From assembly GCF_000159995.1 (NCBI RefSeq), contig NZ_GG700643.1, forward strand, positions 737,195-801,194: a stretch of DNA of 64,000 nt. Direction: 5' to 3'. Position numbers and translations under genes: made by a program. The stretch is from Alloprevotella tannerae ATCC 51259. Lineage in GTDB: Bacteria > Bacteroidota > Bacteroidia > Bacteroidales > Bacteroidaceae. Position 1 is the stretch's first letter. Every line of letters begins with the position of its first letter. Below the pieces are notes generated by a model. It was given only the letters and a program-made list of their open reading frames with translations, did not search any database and was not told the origin of the DNA. Below are positions 35,932-45,564 of this stretch, one piece after another.

Positions 35932-37182
35932 ATGAAAAAGATTTTACTTGCAGCGACTGTTGCATTTTGCAGCGCCACGGTATCGTTAGCCCAAAACAGC
36001 TGGACGATGAAAGTGCTCATGAAATCGGGAGAATTGAAAGAAATTCCCTGTAATGACATTCAAGACGTCACTTTCGCCAACGGCGAGAGCGCTTCTTACT
36101 ATGCCGATGTAAAAGTGACGCACACTTACAACTTATATTATGGTGCGGTGACGACTCAAGCCGGACTATACACACTTCACCTTTGCGACGGCGAACTCAC
36201 AACCGGCGGATTGCCTACGCAAATCAATAAGCACGACGTCAGATTAACGGTGATTGCTACGCCTTCGCAGGATGCTGACCACGCGAAATTGCCGGCCGGT
36301 ACGTATCCTTTGGTAGAATCGGCTAACCAAAGTGGCGTCTGGAAAGCGCAGAGTATATATATCGAAACCAATAGAGTGAACGATGCCGGTCAGGTTGATG
36401 GCTTCTTGGATTCGTTGAGCACGTGCGTCTTGAATGTTGAAGAGAAAGGCGATGGCAATTACCACCTTGTGCTCGAAGGAACGCTGAAAACGCACGGCAA
36501 AGTGCGCTTTGTGTATGACGGAGCACTCACGTTTGTGAATAAAGATAAGAATGCGGGCTACAAATATGTGACGGAAGATGTCAACTTCGTGCCCGTGAAG
36601 TTTAACGGTAAGTATGTTAAGGCTACAAGTAAATATTGCGACTATACGATTGCATTCCTCAACTGCGAAGTAGACGACCAAGGATTTGTGGTGGGCGATG
36701 GCGAACTGCTCAACCTTGTACTCTTGACGAAATATCAAGTGCCTATGGATATAAATACTATCGCCGGCACTTACGATGTAGTGATGCCTGTGGCCGGAGC
36801 TGAGTATAAAGAAGGTAAGTTTATTGGCGGTACGATGCGCAAGGCCAGTGGCACTTACTACCCCATAGGTTCGTTCTATGAAACCTTGAGCGATGGCTAT
36901 GCAGATGCTTACGGCTTGCTTAGCGGTGGCACAATCACGGTCAGTGTAGCCAACAATAAGATTACGTTTAAGGGCAACTGGACTACACCGGAAGGGAAGG
37001 CTATTAAAATGGACTTCACGGGCGATGCTAGTGCAATTATCGACACGTCAGAATCAGAAAATGGCGCTCCGGCGCAAGGCGATTTTGACCGTCAGAGCAT
37101 CTATAATTCTAATTTGAACCAGCGCGTTAACCTGCAAAGCGCAGGTATTGGCGGCGGACAAGTCTATATGATGAAGCGATAA
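35932..37182 (+). CDS. Secreted protein of unknown function
   Basis: A 416-residue protein with a signal peptide (MKKILLAATVAFCSATVSLA) and an N-terminal WTMKVLMKSGELKEIPCNDI / QDVTF segment, a pattern common at the start of Bacteroidetes surface proteins. The body contains repeated beta-rich blocks, including YNLYYGAVTTQAG and DGFLDSLSTCVLNVEE. No T9SS sorting domain is present at the C-terminus (VNLQSAGIGGGQVYMMKR). A strong terminator follows. Function unknown. Confidence 0.75.
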   Translation: MKKILLAATVAFCSATVSLAQNSWTMKVLMKSGELKEIPCNDIQDVTFANGESASYYADVKVTHTYNLYYGAVTTQAGLYTLHLCDGELTTGGLPTQINKHDVRLTVIATPSQDADHAKLPAGTYPLVESANQSGVWKAQSIYIETNRVNDAGQVDGFLDSLSTCVLNVEEKGDGNYHLVLEGTLKTHGKVRFVYDGALTFVNKDKNAGYKYVTEDVNFVPVKFNGKYVKATSKYCDYTIAFLNCEVDDQGFVVGDGELLNLVLLTKYQVPMDINTIAGTYDVVMPVAGAEYKEGKFIGGTMRKASGTYYPIGSFYETLSDGYADAYGLLSGGTITVSVANNKITFKGNWTTPEGKAIKMDFTGDASAIIDTSESENGAPAQGDFDRQSIYNSNLNQRVNLQSAGIGGGQVYMMKR

Positions 37183-37209
37183 AGCCCGAATCTTCAGCAG
37201 GGCAGCGGT

Positions 37210-37256
37210 GAGCATTCAGGAGCAATGGCGAGTTGGTCCTGAATGCTCGCTTTTTA
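37210..37256 (+). terminator. Rho-independent terminator
   Basis: GAGCATTCAGGA and TCCTGAATGCTC form a perfect 12-bp stem around a 15-nt loop, followed by GCTTTTTATG. Confidence 0.9.
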
Positions 37257-37325
37257 TGCCCGGTTTTGATGGTTATCCAGCGCAAGGGAGAGGCCGTCGG
37301 CGCTTCTCCATAGCAGAAAAACGTT

Positions 37326-37333
37326 TAACTTTG
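37326..37333 (+). promoter_or_regulatory. -7 box of priA
   Basis: TAACTTTG lies only 7 nt upstream of the ATG at 37341, so the mRNA would start within a few bases of the codon. No TTTG is seen at the usual -33 distance. Confidence 0.55.
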
Positions 37334-37340
37334 CAGGCGG

Positions 37341-39836
37341 ATGAAATATGCTGATGTTATTTTACCCCGAAAGCTGACTGATCCGCTGACTTATCAGATT
37401 CCGGAAGCCCTCTCCGCGACCATCGCGCCGGGGAGTAGGGTTGTCGTGCCGCTACAAACGAAGTTGTACACGGGTATCGTGTTGCAAGTGCACGAGCGTC
37501 GGCCCGAATTCAAATTAAAGGAGGTGGTCGGCGTGGCCGATAGCGCTCCGGTGGTGACGCAAGGCCAACTCCGACTCTGGCAGTGGATGGCCGGCTATTA
37601 TATATGTACGCTTGGCGAGGTGATGACCGCCGCACTACCTGCGGGTTTGAAGTTGCAGAGTGAAACGCTTGTATGCCGTGCTGACGGAGGGGATGATACG
37701 ATGCCCCCGACAGGCGAAAAGGACGCGCAAAGTACACCTTTAGAGAAAAAAATATTAGCGGCGCTTTCGGAAACGAAGCCCATGATGATCAAGCAATTGC
37801 AACAAGCGGTGGGCTGCGGGGAGATCCTCATCCACGTGCGCCGTTTGGTCGAACGCGGTTGTGTTGTCGTCGAAGAGCAGTTGGGCCGCCGCTTCGCGCC
37901 AAAGACAGAAGTGCGCCTCCGTTTGGCCTCGACTTTCTTCGATGAAGGTCGGCTTAACGAAGCGCTCGACAGCCTGAAGCGAGCGCCCAAACAGCAGCGG
38001 GCTCTCTTGGCTTATCTCGATGCGGCGGGCGCTCCGGCAGCGCTCAATTTGCGCAATGCCGCCCTGTTGATGGATGTGAGTCGGGCCGAACTCCGTAAGC
38101 GGACGGCTGATGATGGTGCGGCTTTGACTGCTTTGTGTAAAAAGGGAATTTTGGAGCAATATGACGTGGCCATAGGCCGATTGAAAAGTTTCAAAGCCTT
38201 GCCCGAACGTTTACAACCTCAGTTGTCCTCGCTTCAAAAACAAGCCCTTACGGAGATCAAAATTGTCTTTTCGCAACGCGATACTTGCTTGCTCCACGGC
38301 GTAACCTCAAGCGGAAAGACGGCCGTCTATATCGAATTGATTAAAAATGTGCTCGCCGAGGGTAAACAAGTGCTCTACCTCTTGCCGGAAATAGCCCTGA
38401 CGACGCAATTGATGCAGCGGCTTGGGCGCGTCTTTGGAGATAAAATGGGCGTGTACCATTCTAAGTTTCCCGACAACGAACGCGTAGAAACGTGGCTGCG
38501 TCAGCTTTCTTCAGAACCCTTTCCGTTGATTCTGGGCGTGCGCTCTGCGTTGTTGTTGCCTTTTCAAAATCTTGGACTAATCATCGTTGATGAGGAGCAC
38601 GAGGCTTCTTACAAACAGCAAGACCCGGCTCCGCGCTACCATGCGAGAGATACGGCGCTCGTCTTGGCACAACGCTGCGGTGCCAAGGTGTTGCTGGGCA
38701 CGGCGACGCCGGCGGTGGAGACTTATTATAATGTGCAGAAAGGGAAGTTTGGACTTGTCGAGCTGCATCAGCGCTTCGGCGATTTGCAAATGCCGCAGAT
38801 TCTTGTTGAAGATGTGGGCGAACTGCGCAGAAAGAAGTTGATGAAGACGCCGTTTGCGCCGCGACTGATCGAGGAAATGGCGCGGGCTATCGAAAGGCGG
38901 GAGCAGGTCATTCTCTTTCAAAATCGCCGCGGCTATGCGCCGGTGCTGGTCTGCGACACTTGCGGCTGGACGCCGCGCTGCACTTGTTGTGATGTCGCGC
39001 TGACTTATCATCAGCGGCAGCAACGGCTTGTTTGTCATTATTGTGGCAAGACTTATGATGTGCCGACGCAGTGCCCCAATTGCGGCAGTAAGAAGTTGCT
39101 CGATTTAGGTTTGGGCACGGAGAAGGTTGAAGCGGCCGTAAAGGCTATTTTGCCGGAGGCGCGCACGGCGCGTTTGGACTTGGACACGACGAGTACGCGT
39201 TCGGCTTATGAGCGAATCATAGCCGATTTTGCCGCAGGCGGGAAGGATGTACTCATAGGTACGCAGATGGTGACGAAAGGTTTGGACTTCGATCGCGTGC
39301 ACGTGGTGGGCATTATCAATGCGGACCAACTGCTCAGCACGCCGGACTTCCGAGCGCACGAAAGGGCGTACCAACTGATGACGCAGGTGGCCGGAAGGGC
39401 CGGCCGGCGCGAAGAAAGGGGCTTGGTAATCCTACAAACGCGGCAGCCGGAGCTTTCTTTGATGCACCAAGTGGTTACGCACGACTACAAAGCAATGTAT
39501 CGGGAGCAGTTGGCCGAGCGGGAGGCCTTTGATTATCCGCCCTTCGCGCGCTTGATAATTGTCTGCTTCAAACATCGCCAAGAGGCGGTGGTGGCACATG
39601 CGGCCGAGGCGTTTACAAATTCGCTCCGCGCGGCCTTTGGCGAGCATTTGTTGGGGCCGGATCGGCCGCCGGTGGGCCGCGTGCAGTTGCAGTTTATTCG
39701 GCGTTTGATGATTAAGGTGCCCGTTTCGTATCCGATCAGCGGTGTACGCCGTACGCTGCTCGCTGCTCGCGATCTGCTGCTTTCGCAAGCCGCTTTTCGG
39801 GGTGTGAATGTGTATTTTGATGTCGACCCGTTGTGA
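37341..39836 (+). CDS. priA: Primosomal protein N' (replication restart helicase)
   Basis: An 831-residue helicase: N-terminal DNA-binding domain (MKYADVILPRKLTDPLTYQI), Walker A GVTSSGKTAVYIE, DEEHEASYKQQDPAPRYHARD box, zinc-binding cysteines (CDTCGWTPRCTCCDVA, CHYCGKTYDVPTQCPNCGS) and helicase motif VAGRAGRREERG. It unwinds and reloads the replisome at stalled forks. All eight expected zinc ligands are visible. Confidence 0.95.
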   Translation: MKYADVILPRKLTDPLTYQIPEALSATIAPGSRVVVPLQTKLYTGIVLQVHERRPEFKLKEVVGVADSAPVVTQGQLRLWQWMAGYYICTLGEVMTAALPAGLKLQSETLVCRADGGDDTMPPTGEKDAQSTPLEKKILAALSETKPMMIKQLQQAVGCGEILIHVRRLVERGCVVVEEQLGRRFAPKTEVRLRLASTFFDEGRLNEALDSLKRAPKQQRALLAYLDAAGAPAALNLRNAALLMDVSRAELRKRTADDGAALTALCKKGILEQYDVAIGRLKSFKALPERLQPQLSSLQKQALTEIKIVFSQRDTCLLHGVTSSGKTAVYIELIKNVLAEGKQVLYLLPEIALTTQLMQRLGRVFGDKMGVYHSKFPDNERVETWLRQLSSEPFPLILGVRSALLLPFQNLGLIIVDEEHEASYKQQDPAPRYHARDTALVLAQRCGAKVLLGTATPAVETYYNVQKGKFGLVELHQRFGDLQMPQILVEDVGELRRKKLMKTPFAPRLIEEMARAIERREQVILFQNRRGYAPVLVCDTCGWTPRCTCCDVALTYHQRQQRLVCHYCGKTYDVPTQCPNCGSKKLLDLGLGTEKVEAAVKAILPEARTARLDLDTTSTRSAYERIIADFAAGGKDVLIGTQMVTKGLDFDRVHVVGIINADQLLSTPDFRAHERAYQLMTQVAGRAGRREERGLVILQTRQPELSLMHQVVTHDYKAMYREQLAEREAFDYPPFARLIIVCFKHRQEAVVAHAAEAFTNSLRAAFGEHLLGPDRPPVGRVQLQFIRRLMIKVPVSYPISGVRRTLLAARDLLLSQAAFRGVNVYFDVDPL

Positions 39837-39919
39837 TTTTATTTTCTGAAAAAACGTTTTCGCCTTCCAAGATGCACAACTACAAGCGCTGCAAGCGGGG
39901 CAGCTAACGGAAAAATAAG

Positions 39920-39927
39920 TAACTTCG
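39920..39927 (+). promoter_or_regulatory. Probable -7 box of lolD-cvfB
   Basis: TAACTTCG (one mismatch to TAnnTTTG), 19 nt before the lolD ATG. Confidence 0.4.
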
Positions 39928-39946
39928 CCGCAGAATCTTTTTGTTT

Positions 39947-40600
39947 ATGATCGAATTACAAGGAATCCGCAAATCATTTGGCGATTTGGAGGTGCTGAAA
40001 GGCATTGATTTAAGCGTCAATAAGCGAGAAGTAATCAGCATTGTGGGGCCCAGTGGTGCCGGAAAGACAACCCTTTTGCAGGTCTTGGGCACGCTTTATC
40101 GCCCCGATGCGGGTTCGATTCTTTTTAATGGAACCGATTTGTCCGCACTTGGCAAAAAGGCGCTGGCGCGTTTTCGCAACGAACATATAGGTTTCATCTT
40201 CCAATTTCACCAATTGCTTCCGGAGTTCACGGCTTTGGAGAACGTGTTCATTCCGGCACTCATTGCGCGCAAGTCAGAAAAGAAAGCGCGCGAGCGGGCA
40301 GCCGAACTGCTCAACTTTCTTGGTCTTTCCGAGCGCTCACACCATAAGCCGTCGGAGCTTTCGGGCGGTGAGCAACAACGCGTGGCGGTGGCGCGGGCTT
40401 TGATGAATGAGCCTGATGTTATTTTAGCCGACGAGCCGTCCGGAAGTTTGGATAGCCGAAACAAGGCGGAGTTGCACAAACTCTTTTTCAACTTGCGCGA
40501 CCAGTTGGGCCAGACATTTATTATTGTGACGCACGACGAAGAACTTGCCGCAACGACCGATAGAACGATTCATTTAAAAGATGGAAAGATAGATGATTAA
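39947..40600 (+). CDS. lolD: ABC transporter ATP-binding protein, LolD type
   Basis: A 217-residue ATPase: Walker [11 protein letters not shown]-loop region [18 protein letters not shown], signature [15 protein letters not shown] and Walker [10 protein letters not shown]. The [16 protein letters not shown] segment matches LolD, which powers lipoprotein release from the inner membrane, or the related MacB-type exporters. No permease gene is adjacent. ATG 39947 is preferred to an in-frame TTG two codons upstream. It overlaps cvfB by 8 nt. Confidence 0.85.
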   Translation: MIELQGIRKSFGDLEVLKGIDLSVNKREVISIVGPSGAGKTTLLQVLGTLYRPDAGSILFNGTDLSALGKKALARFRNEHIGFIFQFHQLLPEFTALENVFIPALIARKSEKKARERAAELLNFLGLSERSHHKPSELSGGEQQRVAVARALMNEPDVILADEPSGSLDSRNKAELHKLFFNLRDQLGQTFIIVTHDEELAATTDRTIHLKDGKIDD

Positions 40601-41432
40601 GTTAGGAGATTACAATACGCTGCGCATCATACGCTTTACCGACCACGGAGCTTATTTGGACGGCGGAGAAGTTGGGGAGATTCTTCTGCCGAAGACTTAT
40701 GTGGAGCGAGAAATGCGGCCCAACGATGAAGTGACGGCTTTTATCTGCTTAGATCAGCAAGAGCGTTTGGTTGCCACCTTAGAAACGCCGCTTGCTCGCG
40801 TTGGCGATTTTGCCTTTTTGCGTGTAGCTTGGACCAACGAGCACGGCGCTTTTTTAGATTGGGGCTTGATGAAAGACCTCTTTGTGCCTTTCCGCGAGCA
40901 ACGAATGCGCATGGAGCGCGGGCGTTCCTACATAGTTTATGTACGCATCGATGAGGAAACGCAACGCCTAATTGCCACGGCGAAGGTTGAACGTCACCTA
41001 AAGTCGGCCACACCGGAAGACTTTCATCGCGGTCAGGAGGTAGAATTACTCATCTGGCGCAAGACGCCCATTGGCTACAAGGTGATTGTCGACAACAAAG
41101 TCGATGGTATGATCTACGACAATCAGATTTTTGAGCCGATCCACATTGGCGACCGATGCAGCGGGACCGTTGTAACGGTGCGCGAAGACGGCAAACTCGA
41201 TGTTTCGTTGCAACGTATTGGTGCGAATCGCTTTCGAGATTTTTCTGAAACCTTGCTCGAAGAGCTCAAGGCTGCGGGTGGAGAATTGCCCTTTTCAGAT
41301 CGGAGTTCGGCTGAAGCGATTGCGGAGCGCTTTGGCGTGAGTAAAAAGACTTTTAAGCGCGCTTTGGGCACACTTTATCGTCAAAGATTGATTCGTCTGT
41401 CTGACGAAAAAATTGTTCTGATTTATCAATAA
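40593..41432 (+). CDS. cvfB: CvfB-like S1-domain RNA-binding protein
   Basis: A 279-residue protein with successive S1-type beta-barrel domains ([55 protein letters not shown]) and a C-terminal winged helix ([20 protein letters not shown]). This is the CvfB/YitL architecture. In other bacteria the protein influences virulence gene expression by binding RNA. Translation is coupled to lolD by overlap. Confidence 0.87.
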   Translation: MIKLGDYNTLRIIRFTDHGAYLDGGEVGEILLPKTYVEREMRPNDEVTAFICLDQQERLVATLETPLARVGDFAFLRVAWTNEHGAFLDWGLMKDLFVPFREQRMRMERGRSYIVYVRIDEETQRLIATAKVERHLKSATPEDFHRGQEVELLIWRKTPIGYKVIVDNKVDGMIYDNQIFEPIHIGDRCSGTVVTVREDGKLDVSLQRIGANRFRDFSETLLEELKAAGGELPFSDRSSAEAIAERFGVSKKTFKRALGTLYRQRLIRLSDEKIVLIYQ

Positions 41433-41467
41433 TTTTTTCTTCTTCGGCAATCTTTTTTTTGAAAAAG

Positions 41468-41499
41468 TTTGTAACTCTCGAAATCTCGTTTTATCTTTG
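41468..41499 (+). promoter_or_regulatory. Full promoter before the sRNA candidate
   Basis: TTTG at 41468-41471, a 20-nt spacer and TATCTTTG at 41492-41499: both boxes perfect. It lies 36 nt past the cvfB stop. Confidence 0.75.
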
Positions 41500-41503
41500 C
41501 AAG

Positions 41504-41606
41504 CAGAAGGGGCGAAGTCCCTACTTACGAAATAATAGTTTTTTCATCTCTATATAAGTTCTGTGAGACCTCAACTCGTCGAGAGACGGGTTGAGGTCGT
41601 TTTTAT
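41504..41606 (+). ncRNA. Candidate small RNA (~100 nt)
   Basis: Runs from the promoter above to a terminator hairpin (GACCTCAACTCGTC at 41567-41580, loop GAGA, GACGGGTTGAGGTC at 41585-41598, then GTTTTTATTT). The 5' part can fold as AGGGGCGAAGTCCCT inside a CAGAA/TTCTG closing stem. No open reading frame fits. It could instead be a long 3' element of cvfB, but a perfect internal promoter argues for an independent RNA. Confidence 0.65.
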
Positions 41607-43368
41607 TTCCAATTTCATCCGAACGCTGCGGAGCGGGCTTTCAAGGGTAAAAGTTTGTCCCCTCTCCCTCACAATCCCTTATGGTGCGGCGAAGTGTCAG
41701 ATGCTTGGCGTCAGCAGAGGCGTTTGCGCGCAGCGAGCCCCGAAAGCGTCGTAAGCGGGGTGGAAAAACCGTCGGGCTGCCCTTGTGGCGTGCGCCTTGA
41801 CGTGCGAATTGCGCCGCGAAAAAGGCGGCGGCGATCGCTTAGGGTAAAAACCGGTAAAAGTAGTTCCTTTTCTTTACAGAAACTGTTTACCTTGCGCTGC
41901 ACGATGATGAATAATCTTTCAAATACAATTGATTTACTGCACTTTCAGTTGGCTTCGCGCGTTTGCCGGAAAAGGAAATTTTGTGCGAAAAATAGGCGTA
42001 AAAAATGCTTTGTTTGGTTTTGTTAGCGCGTCGTATCCGTCAATTTTATTCCTCATTTGTTTGGTGAAAACATAGGTGGAAATGCCCGGTGCTTGACGGC
42101 AAAAGAAACGAAGTGCAAGCCGGTTAAAACTTGCACATTCGTCGTTTTATATCTTTTGATTTTGTGTTTGGAATGCTTATTGCCTGATAATCAATAGGCA
42201 CATTAAAAGAAGGAGCAGCTCGCGTCGATTTGTCTGCGCGTGCAGCGGAAATTTCGACGATCGGCCTGCGAGTACAATGGAAAGAGGCGCGTGTCCAATC
42301 CGCCCGAGGATGGCGACGGCACTTGCGGGTAGTGCACGTGAAGTCCTGTGTGAGTTCGCCAAAGAACTCGGGGCGGATGGTCACGCCTTTTCCTTTGTGA
42401 CATAGTTGCGAAGTCGCACCTACGCACTAACCGGTTCATAGATCTGCAAATGAAGCCCCGACAGCTATCTGACGCAAAAAAGTTTTCCCTCACTCACGTT
42501 TGGGTAAGGACTTCAAAAGGGAATTAACTTTTTCCTGCATCCGATGGCCGTTTGTCACCGGTTATATGTTCAATAAATCAAGCTTCTTATTAGAAGGCCG
42601 CGCGGCCATTGTCGAGCAGCAAAGTCAAGCGGGGGAGAGCCCAATGAGGCCCTGTGGTCTCAAAAGAGCGCAACGATATACTCCTTTATCTTGTGCGCAG
42701 CAATGACGCACATCATTTCGCCACAATTCGACTATTTTTCCTTATCATAGTGCTCAAAACAAAAGCCTCAGACCCACATGGCTTCACGTGTTTTTCCTAC
42801 ATAGTTCAAAGAAAAGTCCGGAGCTTCTACGAGTCGGTCTCGATCTCACATTGCTTTCTCCTTTTCGGCCGTGATCAGATTCAGCGCACACATTTCCAAA
42901 ATCCGTTCGGGCAGAAATCAAGCGAAAAGAGCGTCACAACAACATGCTCCACATACGTAGCGTATCATTCTCTATATCGTCTGTCTCCCTTTCGGAAGAG
43001 GGGCTTGCCTGCAAGAGGCGTGCTCCACTTCTGTTTGCACCGGCAAAATTAATAGAAAGAAGAATGAACTACCAAATTTAATATCGGAAAATCTGACCAA
43101 TCTGCGCAAAATAAGTATTTTTTTGCAACTAAGCAGAAAAGAATTGACAATAGCGTCCTAAAAGAGCGCTTTCCTTGACTTAATACGGCTCATCAAGTTA
43201 CTAATTGGAAATATTTCGAGCCTTTATGGCGCGCTTTGGCTCGTTCGCTTCGTGCTAAAACATCTATTTTTGGGCGGTTTTGTCAAACAAATTGCCGAAG
43301 ATAGGGCCAACTTTGTCAACTCAAGATAGGCGCAGTTTTGACCAAGAAAAACGCATTGGATAGTCCGA

Positions 43369-43422
43369 CTTACAGGCGCTTTATCCATTTTAATATATGG
43401 CGAAAGCGGGTTGGCCTGTAAG
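43369..43422. repeat. Nested inverted repeat
   Basis: CTTACAGGC and GCCTGTAAG pair at the outside; inside them GCTTT and AAAGC pair around a 20-nt AT-rich loop. No T run follows. It stands alone in the gene-poor region; a remnant of a mobile element or a structured RNA are both possible. Confidence 0.5.
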
Positions 43423-43580
43423 ACCGAAAAATGGGTTTTGGATATAGTAGCTACGCAATAATTCGGACCAAGTGCGGTTGCTCATCCACGGACATTCCAT
43501 AAGCGACCACTGCGCGCCTTGATTCGTAGTTGTTCATATGTAATGTTAGACGCCCAACGATTGGACGATCTCGTTTCCGC

Positions 43581-43662
43581 TCGTGAGCGTACACCTTTTT
43601 TATCGTGAGGTGAAGCTCTTTTTCTCACGAGCGTAGACCTTTTTTATCGTGAGGATAATTCG
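43581..43662. repeat. 22-bp-period array, family 1
   Basis: Units start at 43581, 43603, 43625 and 43647, exactly 22 bp apart. Unit 1 and unit 3 are TCGTGAGCGTACACC and TCACGAGCGTAGACC followed by TTTTTTA; units 2 and 4 start TCGTGAGG. The opening hexamer appears in both orientations (TCACGA and TCGTGA) while the rest keeps its direction. Confidence 0.88.
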
Positions 43663-43881
43663 AGTAAATGAGATTTCAGGACGATGGTCGTTGTCTCAAA
43701 TTATTAAAAATCAAGATATAAGCTGAATGATACCAGATGCTGTCTTGCCTTTTTCTGAGTATGTTTTTTCATCAATGATAGCAAGACGGCTGATGGTGAG
43801 GCCGGACGGCGCATAAGTGGAGTATTTTTTTCTGTGAATGAGAAAAACGGAAAGAGAATGTAGCGTCGAGCCCCGCAACAT

Positions 43882-43923
43882 GCCGAAAGTCCTGCCAAAC
43901 ATGTGTTCGGCGGGACTTCCGGC
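43882..43923 (-). terminator. Hairpin after the C10-like gene
   Basis: GCCGAAAGTCCTGCC and GGCGGGACTTCCGGC form a 15-bp stem (two wobble positions) 34 nt past the stop codon of the minus-strand gene. The T tract on the minus side is poor, so termination is only probable. Confidence 0.45.
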
Positions 43924-43956
43924 TTTATTTCGGCGATGCACGCCGCGGCGCAGACA

Positions 43957-45192
43957 TCAAAATTCATCGTAGTCTGTAGTCGTGTACAGGTTGTAGACCT
44001 TCATATTCAGGCTATAGGGGCTGCGGGCCACTTCCTGCCAGATTTTATCGTCGTATAAGTAGTAGCCGTTGGCTTTTTCGCCGCAGCCCGAGTTGACATA
44101 GAAGAGCGTAGCCCCGTTTTTCTGTTCAAAGCCATCTAACAGGAGGCAAATTTCTGAAGACTTTGGCCGCTCGATTCCCAGTCTCTTCCAAAGCGCATCA
44201 TTGTTCTGCTCACCGACAGATAAGAGGGTGATGCCGTGGCTGTTGGCCTTCATGTTTCGGCTTACATTGTTCCAGTTCTGATCATAACCTAAGGAGCGTC
44301 CGAGATAGTCAGAGAGGAAGTCTAAACCTCGGCGTAGCGTTGCTGTTGCAGATCCGTCTTTGTTATAAACCTGCCCAATGCTTATACCGATGTAGTTTAC
44401 GATGACTGCTATGTCGTTTTGCTCGTCGCCGGCTGTGAAAGAGGTGTTTGATGTACGGTTTCTCAGCTTCGCCCACGAAGTTTTGAGGTTGTAACCATAG
44501 AACACGGAAAAATCTTTCTTGAATACCGTCAGTGTTTGTGCGAGCGCGACTGGCACGCTACCGGCTGCGGCTTTTCCGCGATCCGCATAAGGTCCTTCGG
44601 AAGATGGAGAGAGGAGATTCAAAGGATAACCTTGCCCCCAGACAACCGGGCACTTGGTCATTTGCCATCCGGCCATGTTTCTCCCTTTCTCCGTCTGTAG
44701 TAAAGCCCAGCGCGGATTAGGGGTCGTTGTAGTCTCTACTGCGCAGAGGGCAGAAGCAGCTGCTGCGCCAATCATAAGGCGGCAGGGGGCTTGGAGTTGG
44801 TCTTGTGCAAGCAGTTTTCCCTTGCCAAACTTCAGGTCTGCATCAGGGAGGATTCCGTAAATAGGTTCGGCTCGCTTATCTGCGCCCACCATAACCGTAG
44901 GCCCTTTGACCAACTTGACAAAATACAAGAGCGTTTTCCGATAATGCGTCTTTTCTGTGCTTTGTGCCGGACGGTAATCGGCCTGTATTGAATCTATGGC
45001 GTCGATTACCGGGACGTCGAAGTTTGGCATTCCGTTGATGGGATTGTCTAATGCGTCGCGGACAGCCTTTTGTATGTCTTGCATACTTACCTTAAAGATC
45101 GGATTTTCCTGAATCTCAGGCGCATCGGGCTTGTCGTTGTTACAGGCGGAGAGCAAAAACAAGCAGGCTGAAAACAAAATGAACTTTTTCAT
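43957..45192 (-). CDS. C10-peptidase-like lipoprotein lacking catalytic Cys and His
   Basis: A 411-residue lipoprotein (lipobox LLSAC, Cys17). After a propeptide-like segment (FKVSMQDIQKAVRDAL) comes a fold matching the streptopain/interpain family: WGQGYPLNLLSP, then AGSVPVALAQTLTVF where active enzymes have GCVATAMAQ, the AVIVNYIGISIGQVYNKDGS block, and DGFEQKNGATLFYVNSGCGE where they have GHAFVIDG...HVNWGWGG. Here the nucleophile position is Ser212 (codon AGC, 44557-44559), no His is found in SSEICLLLDGF, and the Trp after Asn367 is Ser. It is therefore expected to be inactive as a cysteine peptidase, perhaps a binding or inhibitory pseudoenzyme. Confidence 0.78.
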   Translation of the reverse strand: MKKFILFSACLFLLSACNNDKPDAPEIQENPIFKVSMQDIQKAVRDALDNPINGMPNFDVPVIDAIDSIQADYRPAQSTEKTHYRKTLLYFVKLVKGPTVMVGADKRAEPIYGILPDADLKFGKGKLLAQDQLQAPCRLMIGAAAASALCAVETTTTPNPRWALLQTEKGRNMAGWQMTKCPVVWGQGYPLNLLSPSSEGPYADRGKAAAGSVPVALAQTLTVFKKDFSVFYGYNLKTSWAKLRNRTSNTSFTAGDEQNDIAVIVNYIGISIGQVYNKDGSATATLRRGLDFLSDYLGRSLGYDQNWNNVSRNMKANSHGITLLSVGEQNNDALWKRLGIERPKSSEICLLLDGFEQKNGATLFYVNSGCGEKANGYYLYDDKIWQEVARSPYSLNMKVYNLYTTTDYDEF

Positions 45193-45564
45193 ATCAGATT
45201 ATTTGAGTTTGGTTGCAATAAATGGTAATCGACCGAGTTTTTAAGCCGCCAAGAGACGGAAAACAGACAAGGCATCGTGCTCTGCCTCAACTATGTATTC
45301 GCAAATATAGGGCTAACCGCTCTATATTCACCGGATTTTCAATGAATATTTTGATTTTGACAGCATTTTCTCCCCTTCGTTAAGTTTTTTTCGTAATATT
45401 GCTGCATCGATAAAACAGAAAGTCCGTCAAAATTCGCAGTTTACTGTGTAACGGTTCAATAGGAACTACGGCTTTGCGCATTGGGTGGGTGCAAAGTCGG
45501 GTATTGGTTACACAATAATATAATATCGGAGAACTATTTCCACAGGCGGAGAGTCGGCAGTACG
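45193..45564. other. Intergenic region upstream of the C10-like gene
   Basis: About 370 bp. A TATATTTG box on the minus strand (plus 45302-45309) gives the C10-like gene a leader near 100 nt. I see no gene or array in the rest. Confidence 0.5.
45302..45309 (-). promoter_or_regulatory. -7 box of the C10-like lipoprotein gene
   Basis: TATATTTG on the minus strand, a perfect TAnnTTTG match, 110 nt upstream of the start codon. Confidence 0.5.

Larger units (their letters stand above)
41433..43881. other. 2.5-kb region without a convincing gene
   Basis: The longest non-coding stretch in the window. It contains an sRNA candidate (41504-41604), a minus-strand promoter-like TAATTTTG (plus 43046-43053), a nested hairpin (43369-43422) and a family 1 array (43581-43662). 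Several short frames exist on both strands, the longest 132 residues at 42654, without domain or coding bias; decayed genes cannot be ruled out. Confidence 0.6.

Noticed and set aside
42654-43052. A 132-codon frame in the gene-poor region
   Set aside because: No domain, signal or coding bias; the minus strand of the same stretch has a promoter-like box instead.
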